A stretch of DNA of 64,000 bases, taken from Bugula neritina (taxonomy: Eukaryota; Bryozoa; Gymnolaemata; Cheilostomatida; Bugulidae). How positions within the stretch are numbered: the stretch's first letter is position 1; the number at the start of each line of letters is the position of its first letter. Position numbers and translations under genes: made by a program. This document shows, in pieces, positions 38,346 to 53,700 of the stretch. The notes beneath the pieces are model-generated. The model ran no database searches. It was given only the letters and a program-made list of their open reading frames with translations, and was not told where the DNA came from. The stretch lies in contig OZ037772.1 of NCBI GenBank assembly GCA_964035545.1, positions 2,145,001-2,209,000 on the forward strand. Direction: 5' to 3'.

Positions 38346-39100
38346 GTTCGTTTATTGTGAGACTTTCCTTAAAACACAATCAGCCGGCATGGAACTAATA
38401 GATATCTCAATACTAAACATACAAACTACTGACCCAGTATAGTTATAGACAGATATCTCAATACTAATAATATAAACTAATGGCTCAGTATTGCGTTAGT
38501 TATGCGTGGGGGTTCAGTGATAACACGCCTATAAACCACACAGTTCAATAATGAAAGACTGTGACTTTTCACGAACAGACATCTCATCTCTGATTCTAAT
38601 GGAAAATCACGAAATTTTCAGACAAACGATACTACATTTCAACTTTGTGACTATCACATGATAATAATCATTGTCATTTGAAAGATTCTGCTAAAATCGA
38701 AATGCCAATGTTAATCACAAGGTCAACCATAAATGACTCAGTCTGATGACTGACAATTATGCTTAATGATTAATTAGTAATATGAATAGATTGCAAGTGA
38801 TCAGCATGATGATGGTGATGATTGCTTTTCACCATCAAAGGTCAAACTTTGTAATTGCAGCTTGAAATGTAAAATTAAATAATATTACTTTTATTTAATT
38901 ATACAAGTATAACTTACTATCATAACAACATTCAACTTTATGTAGTCATTATAAACATGATAATGGTTTACCTTTTACTGCAGGTAATCATTATACTATT
39001 CACGATTATAAATATAATTAATATAATTGTATTTATTGAAACTAAAATAATAAGGTAAACTAAATGAATTATCGACATGAGTGTGAGTATGAGTAAGCCA
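38346..39100. other. Upstream flank of valyl-tRNA synthetase
   Basis: AT-rich, no exon recognised. Would contain the promoter for the minus-strand gene, but no TATA box or initiator can be assigned with confidence. Confidence 0.4.
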
Positions 39101-39109
39101 CAACTAGAA

Positions 39110-39490
39110 GGTGCAGCAGCAATTTGAGATCCCCGTTTGCAATACCTCATCAAAGATATAGAACAGGTGCAAAATAATGCAATCAGATTCATTGCTATAT
39201 TGAAAGGCAGAGACAGTATCACTGTGACGCGTGACAAACTAAACCTAGAATCTCTCCCTGACAGACGCTTCAAGCTGAAGCACAAGTTACTGTTGCGACT
39301 TCTATCTAATGAGGGAAATCAGGCATCTCTAACCAACTCCTATGAACTGATGGACAGTAAAACCTAAAATACTAGGTTTACTAAGGCATCAAGCAGGGAC
39401 GATCCCTCAACCATTTTTGCAAAATCAGCAGCCTACTACAGCAGCTTCTTTTCAAAAACAGCCCGAGAGCTTAAGTCTATGCTAAATAAT
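39110..39490 (+). mobile_element. Non-LTR retrotransposon 3' fragment
   Basis: The frame from 39137 reads IEQVQNNAIRFIA, then a region with DSITV, L.LESLPDRRFKLKHKLLLRLL, and stops at 39367. This matches the tail of reverse-transcriptase ORF2 in jockey/CR1/RTE-type LINEs, where I..VQ.RA.RFI and L.L.SL..RR...R are typical. The following frames continue with related residues (SRDDPSTIFAKSA, YYSSFFSKTARELKS), suggesting a frameshift. Decayed fragment. Confidence 0.6.
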
Positions 39491-40174
39491 TAGTCAATAC
39501 ATCAGAGTTGTATATGTGCAACATACTGAAAATACTTGCTAGCCTGTAATCGGCAACTGTAGAGGTGTGCCTCTTGCTACATGCTCTAATGCGTGTAAGA
39601 GGTAAGAGGATTATCAATATGACTATCAATATTAGTAGGAGTACCCAAGTACCAGTAGACATAGTAGCTGTAGAAAGTCTATCCCAATCAGTAACTGTAA
39701 GCCGTGAGGGCTGAGACTATAACTAGGAATATAAAAAACTATAACTTGAGTATAACTAATTGAAGGTGAGTTAACATAAATTAAAAAATAATAAATATAA
39801 TTACTACAACATCAAAATGAAATATGCATTATAAATATTTATATTTTAATTTTATAATATTTTTTTAATTTATTTATATCATTTTATTTAGGTTCATCAC
39901 CTTTCATTATGATTAATGAAATTCATAAATCATATTCATAACGATAATGATAATTACTTAAAAAAAATGAAAAGTGATAAACCCATAAATGATAATCATA
40001 ATGATTATTATTATCATTTATCGCTTATCACTGATAATCATAATCATAAAGATAATCTTGATCATAATCAATATGAATATCAATATCATGTTATACTTAT
40101 TCAATAATTATAACTGATTGATTCTTATTCATATTAATAATGAATAAAAAATTATATAAACACTACAACTTACT

Positions 40175-41097
40175 TAATTAGAGTATTAGTATTACTATTA
40201 GTATTACTATTAGTATTAGTATTACTATTAGTATTACTTACAACTTGCTTATGCAAGGGAATTAAATCTTTAAAGCGTAGCATCCTTTTCAAGCAAAATA
40301 AGGATAATAAGTTTCGTCAAATTGAGTTAAAAACTACAACTTATAAGTCACAAGTACAAAGCAACTTATGCTCAGTCATCACTAATCCTAGTGGGTACGG
40401 CAAGCATATAGCATAATTTATTTCACAATGCGACAAGATTATCTAGACGGTGCGCTTACGCCTCTCATTGTACTTAAGCAATATTCAATTGTACGGTTTT
40501 TATGACTTTAAAATCCGTTTTTAAGAAGCAAGGCTAGATCGATATTGACTCGCTAAGAGCTTTCATGTAAACCCGCAAACTTATAAGTCACAAGTATAAA
40601 GCAACTTATGCTCAGTCATCACTAATCCTAGTGGGTACGGCAAGCATATAGCATAATTTATTTCACAATGCGACAAGATTATCTAGACGGTGCGCTTACG
40701 CCTCTCATTGTACTTAAGCAATATTCAATTGTACGGTTTTTATGACTTTAAAATCCGTTTTTGAGAAGCAAGGCTAGATAGAAGTTAATGATCGATATTG
40801 ACTCGCTAAGAGTACTCATGTAAACCCGCAAACTACAACTTTTAACTTGACCGCAAAGCTGGAAGTACGATAAGCGTCGCCGTATTGATTTCAGGCGAAT
40901 TTTAGTTGATTTCTTTCAAACTGCTGAGAAGTAATATTTGCTTCCATTTTATGTCTGATCGCGATGTAATTATAAATGTTCCTAATTCAATCAATATTAT
41001 GAAATAATTAATGTAGGAAATTCAATTTTGACTATATAGAATAATCTCAATCTGAATAAGTATTATTTATTTATTGTAACACTTGCACATCGTCTTA
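40175..41097 (+). repeat. Dispersed repeat, copy 2, with internal duplication
   Basis: Nearly identical to 2660-3295, but a 240-bp segment (CTTATAAGTCACAAGTA... from 40339 and again from 40579) is tandemly duplicated. The right part is interrupted at TCGTCTTA by the Harbinger element at 41098; copy 1 continues there as TCGTCTTACTCTTAGTCAG. Confidence 0.9.
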
Positions 41098-41242
41098 GCC
41101 TAGGGCCACACGACGCGTATTTTCGCACTCGTCGTGTGCGAAATGTCGCAAAAGTGAAAAAAGGAGTTTACTGTACGCGAATTTCATGCGTTGAAAATGC
41201 TGAACGGCAAGTGCGAAGATTTTTCTGTCGTCCTTACCTAAT

Positions 41243-42316
41243 AGACGATGTATGTTTGGTACAATTAGTACCTTGTACTAAATCTAAAACACTCACCACT
41301 ATAACTTATATAAACTTCTGCAAGTTCAAATGCAAAATGCATACTTCTAGAAAATAGCTGTGCAACTTTTATTACATGCATTACTTTATTTCATATCTTA
41401 ACTTTATGAACCATGAGTTCATTTTTCAAAATGTTTAAATTAAATGCTTAAAAAATGCATTTAAAAAATGTATTCCTGCAAAAATGCCCTGGAGCAGCTT
41501 GACCACAACCCCAGCTGTTCTGGCAAAACACATTTAATGGTTTTTTTATTGACATAGTGGTGAATGAGCTAGTTGTTTTTGGCAGTTGAATATAGCCACG
41601 TTGCAGGCAATTTTATACGATTCTGATTGGCTGGACTCTACATGACCAGCTAATGATTGTATCTGATAGGCCTAATAATGCATTTGTCTTTGAAAATGTA
41701 GAGTTTTATATGAGTTATAGTGGTGATATTTTAGAGTTGGTACACGCCCCTTTTTGGTTGAGTTTTATAGTCTGATCATGCTGTAGTCATCTACAACACT
41801 TGAGTGTATGGGGAAATTATTAGTATTACGAAATCTGTTTTGGCTTACTTTGCTATGCCAGTTTTCTGACTTGGTTTGTAAGCAACTATGTAGGCAGTTA
41901 TAACTTAGGATGATTTCATCAAAGGTAGACATTACTTAGGCCTTAGAACATCAAATCAACCAGTGCTGTTACTTGGTTGTATTGTAAAGCATTATCGAGA
42001 GCATAGCGCACTAGCACAGTCACTGAGCTGCAATGGCAGTGCATGCTACACCAAACTTATCAGTTCTATTATAATATCTTATGTAAGGCACGTAAAACAC
42101 TAGGCTAGTCTCTGTTAGTATGTAAAGTAGTAGCACAGTTACAGCAGTCACACCACTCCTCTCTATCCTGTCTACCAAGCACAGAGGTTGCAATAATGAT
42201 AATCATTTCATGGTTTAGTTTTAAATCCATGCATACTACTAAATACATTCTCATAGTCTGGTTACTTTGTGTGCTTCAGTTTACTTTGATGTACTTATTC
42301 AAAAAATTATTTCACA
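41243..42316 (+). repeat. Left long terminal inverted repeat
   Basis: About 1074 bp matching the complement of 49456-50527 almost base for base, through TTATTCAAAAAATTATTTCAC. Divergence begins at the AAGCTC following it. Confidence 0.93.
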
Positions 42317-43225
42317 AGCTCATTACAAATGCATTAGCCTAGCTATAGCCATAAATTATTTGCTTGTGTACCCAATACTATTTTATTTTAAATTTGTAGA
42401 ACAGCATTTTTTTACTCCGTCACATATTCATCTGCATTGAGTTTAAATGCACAGGTATTAGCAATAGATAATGTAGACATTTTGTATAAAAATGAGTATT
42501 AGCATGTAGTGCCTTGCATGTGGGTCTATATTGTTAGTTGGTATTATCACCATGGTACCATGTTGATAACCCTTTCTTGTATACGATTTACTTAGCTAAA
42601 CAGTATGATTATTCTACAAATGTAATGACATCAGCCATGGGACAATATAGTTTAGTTTCTTTTAACTGTGAAGTAATGTTTTATGCAATTTGCCACGTTT
42701 GTATAAGTGATATTAAAGTTGAACTTCTCAGTCTCAAGTCATTGCTGGATGAAACATCTGTACTTAGCTCTGAAGCTAATGCAATAACATCAACAACTTT
42801 ACTAATGAGTTTCCAATACATCTTTTAGTCAGTTGGGTAAAATACAAAGGCTTTCTCCTAATAATTTGGAATGTTAGAATAAACGGTCATTAAACATTGG
42901 GCTTGAATATTTTTTCATATTGTGTGATGCAACATGATAGCTACAGAGAAAATGTCGATTCCATCAAAACGAAGGCATTATATTTCAACGCTGACTGCAT
43001 ACAATATTGGTACTAACAGAATATTATTTATGCATAAGTTAGCATTTTATAAAATGAGTATCAAGTCTGAGCTGCCATTTACTTTCACCCAAAATCCTTC
43101 TCAACAATCATTGAGATAAGCAGATATGACAAAAGTATAATAATATCAGACTTTTATTTATAAAGCATAGTGGTATAGCACATACGTTATATACAATAGC
43201 ACATCAAGAAGAATATTATTATAAA
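42317..43225. other. Internal spacer of ISL2EU-like element
   Basis: No recognised gene. A 96-codon plus-strand open frame at 42538-42828 and one at 42934-43119 show no domain. Region likely includes the transposase 3' UTR. Confidence 0.4.
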
Positions 43226-43229
43226 AGTG

Positions 43230-45353
<2,124 letters not shown>

Positions 45354-46773
45354 GCCGATCTGTAAAATGCCAAGCAAAATATTCGGTATTGGATTAGATT
45401 CCTACCAGAACAAAACCTGATAACTAAATGTGTGTTACAAAAGATAGTGAAAGTTTTTTCCCCAACATAAATGCTTGCATGCTGTAAAGTTAAGGAATAT
45501 ACCACAGATATTTTGGAATATAAGTTGTCAACACAGTTTTGTGCTAAAGCCAGTAATTAATGTTGGTAACTTTGAGTAAGTAACAGTTGAGGAAATTTGA
45601 TATAGTAGCCATTGTTGACTGAAACCTTTACCTGTTTGCAAAAGGTTGTGCATTTAATAAGAACAGCATTTGAAAAATTGCTCACAAGCATCTCAGCCCT
45701 TCACAGTAAACTGATTGAAATAAATCTATTTTTAGCCAGATCTAGTTGGAAATGCAAAAAGTGAAAGACTAACAAATTTTTATCTATTACTAAAATACAT
45801 AGACTGCATATGCTCAATAAACTTCTGTGCTTTGCTACAGAACTATCCAAATGTGGACAGAAATAACATGTTCAGCGACTGACTTTAGTTAATTATTGTT
45901 GAAATAGTTACTCACCTTTTGTGTAGCTACTATAATCCACTAAATCTCATTATGAGGAGATGAGTATGAGTACCAGCATGCCCGAGTACGGTACAAACTA
46001 ATGACATAACCATAAGTTTCTAACAGAAGGTATTTGTATTATAATATAGCAAGCAAAACATAAGTGATATCCTTAGCAGATTTTACATTTACAACATGAA
46101 TGTAAATGATTGTCAGACACCCACAGTATGATTCACTCATGCTGTCGCAACAACAAATTTCTCATTAAAATTCCTAGTTCCGATTAGATAGAATACGTCA
46201 GCAAGCTCTGTGATGTGATTCATTTGCCTTCTGTTTACTGTTGGATTTAGGGTTATACCATTATTGTTAGGGTTACTGTCCTTATCTCCCTACCTCTGCT
46301 GGCTATGTAGCTACCTTTGGGCTATGCAGTGAATGTATACCATAGTTTAATACTCATCAGCTGCAGTAGTTTTAGAGATACAGCAAAACGCAGCTCAGTT
46401 TGAAAACTCTTCACAACTTTATTAGAACTAGCTTTTTTGCTTTCTTATAAAAACTGCCATTATTTGTGACCTTTGCTTTATTCAATTTTATAGAGATTTG
46501 TATACATGAGCCAACAGGTTAGTTATATTTTATACATATTTTACTCAAAATTAATAGTTATAAAGACACACCATACCATATTGCAACAAATACTGTTTCT
46601 CTAGTAAATAATTCTATTTTCTTTCTCTGTGTACTGATGCCTGTTACACATTCTTAGGTAACTTCATTTATGTACAAATATCACTTTTTATTATGATGAT
46701 CAATTTAACTTATTTTGTGTTTTTACCAGCAAACATAAAAATAAACTTGTAATATCCTGGACCAGCTACAGTT
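45354..46773. promoter_or_regulatory. Divergent intergenic region of the ISL2EU-like element
   Basis: 1.4 kb between the starts of the transposase (-) and the YqaJ protein (+). By position it should hold both promoters. A diverged copy of 46180-46760 appears at 59330-59910. No core-promoter motif can be assigned with certainty. Confidence 0.4.
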
Positions 46774-49101
46774 GTGAACATGGCATTAGCAGTTTCTCCA
46801 AAAGAAAAACAATTGACAGAGACATTTGAAGAAATTTCTACATGGAAAGTAACTGCTCTAAAAGAATATCTAAAAATCAGAAACTTGCCACATAGTAAAA
46901 AAAGTAAGGTTGAGTTAATCTCTTTAGTTTATGGAGCAATGCACCTTGACTATCAGCCTGCAAAGTCGGCAATAGAGATGGAAGCACAAAGCAAACGGGA
47001 ATATTTAGATCTTCTTAAAACTAATGACGGCACAGTAATACTGGATCCACTGACTATTAAAGATTGGAGTGAAGAAAGAGACAGTATTTCAATGTGGCCA
47101 AAAGTTTTATTTAGTGATCTTGTTATGTATGTGAACGAAGCCAACACTGCTCTTTCTGCAGAAATGTATAGCAGATATAAGCAAGGAAAAGCCTATGCAT
47201 ATTTTGCGGATGATTGGGTTAGCACCATAAAATATTACCATGAACCTTCATCTAATGTAGCATATTTTACAACAGTGTGTAGACCTAGTGAAAGAATTTC
47301 TGCAACCCCACATAGTGTTTGGATTGCTTGCCTTCAAATAACTGGGAAGATACTTTCTGCTTGGTGCAGCTGTACTGCAGGGTAAGCAATGACATGATAT
47401 TATATTCCGGCTCTATCAAATTTTTCAAATGACTTAATGATAGTTATAAATAAGTATTGTGTGCAAATTTTGCCAGAGTATGATTTTCTGTGTTTTTAAA
47501 AAATATTTACATATCATGCTGAACTAAATTTTTTATTTCAGGCTTAGCTCCTCTTGCAACCATATAGCAGCAGTTGTTTTCAAACTTGATTATATATCCC
47601 AAAAAGAGCCATTCAAAAGAAGTTGCACTGACGGAGAGTGCAACTGGAAACGCTCCACCAAAAGTGTGTGTACACCAAGGCGTCTTGCTGACCTTTATTT
47701 TTTTAAACCAGATTATAAAAAAGGTAAGCATCAAGAATAAAGTAGAGAAAATATTTGGCTTAAATTGTTAAAGTAACTTTGTTTATGACTGTTACTTAGC
47801 GAATTTTTTACTAAAATAATAATTGAGTTAATAAATATTATTTTAACTGTTGGTAAAATAGAATTAGGGTGCCATTTATAGTTATAACTGCTGCACTTTA
47901 CTGTTTACAGGAAAAGACAGGAATTGTGCCCGAATGCATAGAAGAGTGGCTACTAGTAACAATGGAGGTGTAATTTTCAAAGAGTGGGAGGAAGAACTTA
48001 AAATCTTTGCTAGTGAGAGTACATATATTCTTGAAAAATATGGTAAAAAACCAAGCCTTGAAGAATGGCAAAAAGTTCAAGAAACCACATTATTAAAAGG
48101 TACAACACATAAGGAGTACTATGTCTGACCATCTAAATGTTCTATTTTCTGTAATACTGCATATGTTTGATATACACAACAAAAATTTTGTGTTGTGTAT
48201 GTACATTAAGCATACATATAGATTGATAAGTTTTCTTATAGAAGTTGAACCATTTAAAGATCTGGTTATGTCAACCCTGGCAGAGAGCGCAGATAGTCCA
48301 GAGCATTTCTCTAAATTGGTCAGAACCATGTCCATAACAAGAAATCAAGTGTGGGAAATAGAAGCAGCAACAGTGAAGCAGAGTGACAGCCCCCTTTGGA
48401 AATTTCTCAGACATGGCCGAATTACTGCTTCTAATTTCTATCGTGTGAAGACACGAATGGAATCTCAAGTTAAGGACGCACGTACTGACATGAGCAAATT
48501 AGTAAGCTCATTAATAAGCCCAGGAGACATAAGCTCTGTACCTTCCATTCAGCATGGCCGCTCAATGGAAGCTAAAGCAAAACAGACATACTTAAATTTA
48601 AACAGCCCTCATCACAAGAAACTAACTGTTAGGGACTGTGGACTGTTTTTGTCCACAGAGTTTGCATTTTTAGGTGCTTCCCCTGATGGGATAGTGAGCT
48701 GTGAGTGTCACGGGGAAGGCATTCTGGAAATTAAGTGCCCGGCTTTAGACGATCTCCCATCATTCAATACAGTTTCCTTTCTAAAAAAATCTTTCGATGG
48801 CACAAAGTCAATCCTCAAAAAGAAACACCAATATTATGGCCAAGTACAAGGTCAGCTTAAAATAACTAAAGCCGAATATTGTGATTTTTTTGTATTTACT
48901 GTTAGGGGAAGTGTAACTCAACGCATAACACATGACTTGAGATTCACAGAAACCATGTTCATCAAACTGTCCAGATTTTTTAACGATTATCTCAGCCCAG
49001 CATTTTGGCTGCAGCATAATCAAACTGAGGAGCCTTCAAAAAAGCAGACCTGTTTTTCAGAAATAGAAACAAAGCCTTTAGCTGCAGCAAAAATGGAGTG
49101 A
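46774..49101 (+). CDS. SAP-SWIM-YqaJ nuclease of the ISL2EU-like element
   Basis: Transposon-borne PD-(D/E)XK nuclease related to the YqaJ/lambda exonuclease family. Exons 46774-47381, 47542-47723, 47911-48099 and 48242-49101 total 1839 nt (612 codons plus stop), with all junctions GT-AG and in phase. Residues about 22-56 look like a SAP DNA-binding motif (WKVTALKEYLKIRNLPHSKK). About 199-215 is a SWIM zinc finger (CSC...CNH) that is only completed by splicing exon 1 to exon 2. From about 379 on is the YqaJ domain: WKFLRHGRITASNF, QHGRSMEAKAKQTY, then the active-site motifs LGASPDGIV (Asp) and GILEIKCP (E-x-K), then YYGQVQGQLKIT. Why these transposons carry a nuclease is not known; repair or processing of the excision intermediate is a guess. 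Domain order is typical of YqaJ-SWIM proteins in invertebrate genomes. Confidence 0.9.
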
Positions 49102-49455
49102 AAGTTAAAATACTGAAAGTAGGTCTTTCCTTGATCTTCATTTTGGACTGAGGTTTTGTATGACTGCCACTGATTTAATACAAATATATGCATATTTTGT
49201 TTATATACATTAACTATTTCATTTGTTTTGAAACTTATTATTTTTATACCAAGCCTTATTTTTATAAATAAATAGTTAATACAAGACTAGGTCAAATATG
49301 ATCTGAAGATATTATACAAATGTAAATGCTTTTAATTCATAATAATATATAGATTTCAACTAAGAGAGCCGAAAGAAAGCTCGCGAACTCACACATATAT
49401 AGATAAAAGTCTACATGCATTGTCTGTTGTTAACAACTGTTGACAAAATGCTAGG
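49102..49455. other. 3' flank of YqaJ gene
   Basis: AT-rich with AATAAATAAATAG at 49265; no gene seen. Confidence 0.5.
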
Positions 49456-50527
49456 TGAAACAATTTTTTGAATAAGTACATCAAAGTAAACTGAAGCACA
49501 CAAAGTAACCAGACTATGAGAATGTATTTAGTAGTATGCATGGATTTAAAACTAAACCATGAAATGATTATCATTATTGCAACCTCTGTGCTTGGTAGAC
49601 AGGATAGAGAGGAGTGGTGTGACTGCTGTAACTGTGCTACTACTTTACATACTAACAGAGACTAGCCTAGTGTTTTACGTGCCTTACATAAGATATTATA
49701 ATAGAACTGATAAGTTTGGTGTAGCATGCACTGCCATTGCAGCTCAGTGACTGTGCTAGTGCGCTATGCTCTCGATAATGCTTTACAATACAACCAAGTA
49801 ACAGCACTGGTTGATTTGATGTTCTAAGGCCTAAGTAATGTCTACCTTTGATGAAATCATCCTAAGTTATAACTGCCTACATAGTTGCTTACAAACCAAG
49901 TCAGAAAACTGGCATAGCAAAGTAAGCCAAAACAGATTTCGTAATACTAATAATTTCCCCATACACTCAAGTGTTGTAGATGACTACAGCATGATCAGAC
50001 TATAAAACTCAACCAAAAAGGGGCGTGTACCAACTCTAAAATATCACCACTATAACTCATATAAAACTCTACATTTTCAAAGACAAATGCATTATTAGGC
50101 CTATCAGATACAATCATTAGCTGGTCATGTAGAGTCCAGCCAATCAGAATCGTATAAAATTGCCTGCAACGTGGCTATATTCAACTGCCAAAAACAACTA
50201 GCTCATTCACCACTATGTCAATAAAAAAACCATTAAATGTGTTTTGCCAGAACAGCTGGGGTTGTGGTCAAGCTGCTCCAGGGCATTTTTGCAGGAATAC
50301 ATTTTTTAAATGCATTTTTTAAGCATTTAATTTAAACATTTTGAAAAATGAACTCATGGTTCATAAAGTTAAGATATGAAATAAAGTAATGCATGTAATA
50401 AAAGTTGCACAGCTATTTTCTAGAAGTATGCATTTTGCATTTGAACTTGCAGAAGTTTATATAAGTTATAGTGGTGAGTGTTTTAGATTTAGTACAAGGT
50501 ACTAATTGTACCAAACATACATCGTCT
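49456..50527 (-). repeat. Right long terminal inverted repeat
   Basis: Complement of 41243-42316 over about 1072 bp with very few differences by eye, which suggests a recent insertion or gene conversion between the ends. Confidence 0.93.
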
Positions 50528-50721
50528 ATTGGCTGGTAGTTATTTAGCGAGCCCGGTTTTCCTAATTTGCTACTCTTTCCATTAAATTGCGCATTATTTG
50601 TTGTATAGCGAGTAATATTTAAAAAGCAACATTTCTAGCCGTGTAAGTTTTCTACTTTCTGTGTATGTTTCTGCTATTCAGAATAGTCAAATTGATGTAA
50701 TCAAACATTTTATAGATAAAA

Positions 50722-53700
50722 ATGAACTGGCAAGAGAAGTTGATTAATGCAGTGAGTAATTTTCTTTACAATTCTTATAAAATTTGTGATAAAAAATGGC
50801 ACTTTTTCAATTTCTCCGTGAGTTTCACTATGTCATACATTCAAAGTCAGTCATTCAGATTCAGTTATACTTATTGGCAATACTCATACTCATAGTGATA
50901 GTCGAACTCAATCAGTCAATGTGAATGTCATAGTGATTGTTAGATTACCACAATGTAATAGTATGTCTTACCAGTGATAAAGCTGCTAGATGAAAGAGAC
51001 CGTTCACTCTGTTTGTCTGGGTTTTATCTGCTTTAGCTTGTAGCTATCTCAGCTATACGGTGGCTGGTAGGGCAACTCTTAGTAACACGATAGCTCAAGT
51101 ATCTGATAGGCTATTGTCATTAGCTAAACTCTCAGCGTGCCACTATAACATGCCCCCTTCCAATAAAGGCTGGTGACCACCTGCTAAAACTAAGCATTTC
51201 AATTACATACTATTTCTAAAAGCTATAAGCTGATGAGTACCACATGTCTGTGGGTAAACTTACTCACCTCTATTTGCCAGAAACTGTAAACACAAGCTTT
51301 AACTATTTGTAATTTAGTAGTTCGCGAGTCAGTGTGTCGTTGAGTGTGTGAGTAAATAAGTAGGTGAGTAAGTTAGGTGAGTAGGTTGTTTAGTGTGTCG
51401 GTAAGTGTGTAAGTAAGTGAGTTGGGATCGGAGGATGTTCTCACCCTCTTCTCCCTTAGTCTCAGTTGCCTGAGACTGACCAGAACCTCAATGCAGTGCT
51501 TCGGGATTAGAAGATGTTTCCATCTTCACCTCCCCAGTCTCAGTTGCCTGAGGCTGACTAGGACTGTAGGTCGGTCTCAGACCAAGGTCTGAACCACCAT
51601 GTACACCGGGGGTCTGGGGCTCTACGGCCATTGACTCCTCCCAAGTGTCGTCCCGAGGGCAACCTGGGGTCGGCGACTCCTCTACGGCCTTTGACTCCTC
51701 CTGGTTACCACTGGGACCTTCCGCAACTGTGGTTGCAGGGTTTAGTATTGTGCTACCCAACCCTCTGGAATGCACGTTGGCCACGCTGGCCCAGTTTTCG
51801 ATTGCTACTTTAATAGCCATTGAGCACTGATACTCCTTTTCCAAGAGACTCTCTCGCTCACTGATCTCTTCCATTTGCCTGTTGAACTTTCGTTGAAGTT
51901 CTTGCTTTTTTCTATTTAATTCCTCTTTCCTTAGTGCATAAGCCTTCCCATCCAGGAAGTCGCACCCCGTCAAGCCATTCAGGAACCCTGAAACTTCACT
52001 GACAATAACATTTTTAGGCTTTAATGCATGAACATAGCTTGATGATGTAGCTACACCACCAGAGGCAACACTTGCATAGTTTGATTTCTGACTACCTGAA
52101 ACCTTGGCTAATTTTGGTGCTGGATCTTGAGAGTCAACACCATTAACAGCCTTCCGCTTGAAGCTAGAAGGTGCGTGACTACAGTCTGAGGTTTTGTGTT
52201 GGGCTGCGACACAACACCAACTGCAATAGACTTCTCTGCAGTCCTCCACCCAATGACCTTTCTGCCCACACCTGTAACACTTATTATTGGGACAGTCTCG
52301 GGCAGAGTGATCCCTGAAGCATCTACAGATGGCACACCTAATTGTGCCCTTGTTGCCACATACCTCATGTGGCTTCTTAAGCTTAGCCTTATCTTCTGTA
52401 TTCTTGGGCTTACCCTGGGGGTTAGCTACTTTTACCGTTTCTTTATGTCTTCCTGAGGGTCCGGCTTTAGACCAAGAGTCCATGTCGGGTTCCCCTATAC
52501 CTTCCTTCTCTTTCTCACTATTGCTCATTGTTTGTCTCTTTCTCTATCTATATATTGTTTTTCTCAAGTTTTTTAAAACGATATCTATAAAAAACACATT
52601 ATTATTTATACCTCTGCATGTTTAGTCTATTAGGAGGTTTGCTTAGTCTCCCCCGTCTAGTATGCGTAATTTCTCCTTGTTCAGGAGGAAATAACTTGCT
52701 GTCATTGCCATCATATAGTCAGCTTGCAAATCTGACTCTCCTATAACCCTTATTCCTATCACTACTCCCACTACTTGACCTATAAGGTTTGGTCTCTCTT
52801 TCAGGGCAATCTTTAGTGGTGTGCCCTCGGCAGTTACACACGAAGCACCTTACATCAGGGCAGTCCCTAATTCTATGATCATGTTTTTTACAATGATAGC
52901 AAAGATTTCCTTCTCTTCTAGGGGAGCTAAACCTTTTAGACCTAGAATGATAGTAACCCGAATTCGGTCTATCTACGAGAGGTTTTTCATCCCTCCTCCT
53001 TCGTTGGCTTGAACAGAATTTATCCCTACTATTGTAATGTTGTTTACTATGATCATCAGAGCTATTACTAGATCCACTCGAGCTTCTACTTCTATAGTGG
53101 TCACTATTCCTAAGGCTACTTCTCAAATAAGGTCTCCACTTTATTCTAGATCTAGAAACCCTATTAACAGAATAACTGTCACAGTTGTCACTGCTACTGT
53201 TTCTAGTCTGCTTAAGAGAACTTACAGCCCCGACTTCTTGTTTGATGTCCACTATTGTCCTAGCTTCATTTAAAAGTAGGTATGAGTCTCTAGCTAGCTT
53301 TTTTGCTTTAGGCTTGGTATTTAAGTTGTGAGGATGAAAGAGAATACTTGCTGAGAGTAGGAAAACTTAGTAGAGAATTAGGTTTAGGTGCTGGGACCGA
53401 GGATGTTAGAAGGAGACTTAGTGTTGCCTTAGCAGTAAATGGCTTGCGCGATACTAATGCTAGGAGACAATTATTGCAAGAACCCGATTTATCCTGGGAC
53501 GACTTAAATACCAAGCTTAAAGCAAAAAAACTAGCTAGAGACTCAGACCTACTTTTAAATGAAGCTAGGACAATAGTGGACGTCAAACAAGAAGTCGGGG
53601 CTGTAAGTTCTCTTAAGCAGACTAGAAACAGTAGCAGTGTCACAGTTGTCACTGCTACTGTTTCTAGTCTGCTTAAGAGAACTTACAGCCCCGACTTCTT

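Noticed and set aside
42538-42828. 96-codon open frame between the left TIR and the transposase
   Set aside because: No domain, no homologous partner seen, and AT-rich composition makes a frame of this length unremarkable.
46774-49101. Possibility that the YqaJ-domain gene is a horizontally acquired phage gene
   Set aside because: It has three spliceosomal introns in matching phase, eukaryote-type SAP and SWIM domains, and lies inside transposon TIRs, so a transposon gene explains it better.
51631-52456. Plus-strand open frames of 60-86 codons
   Set aside because: Antisense shadows of the zinc-knuckle frame on the minus strand.
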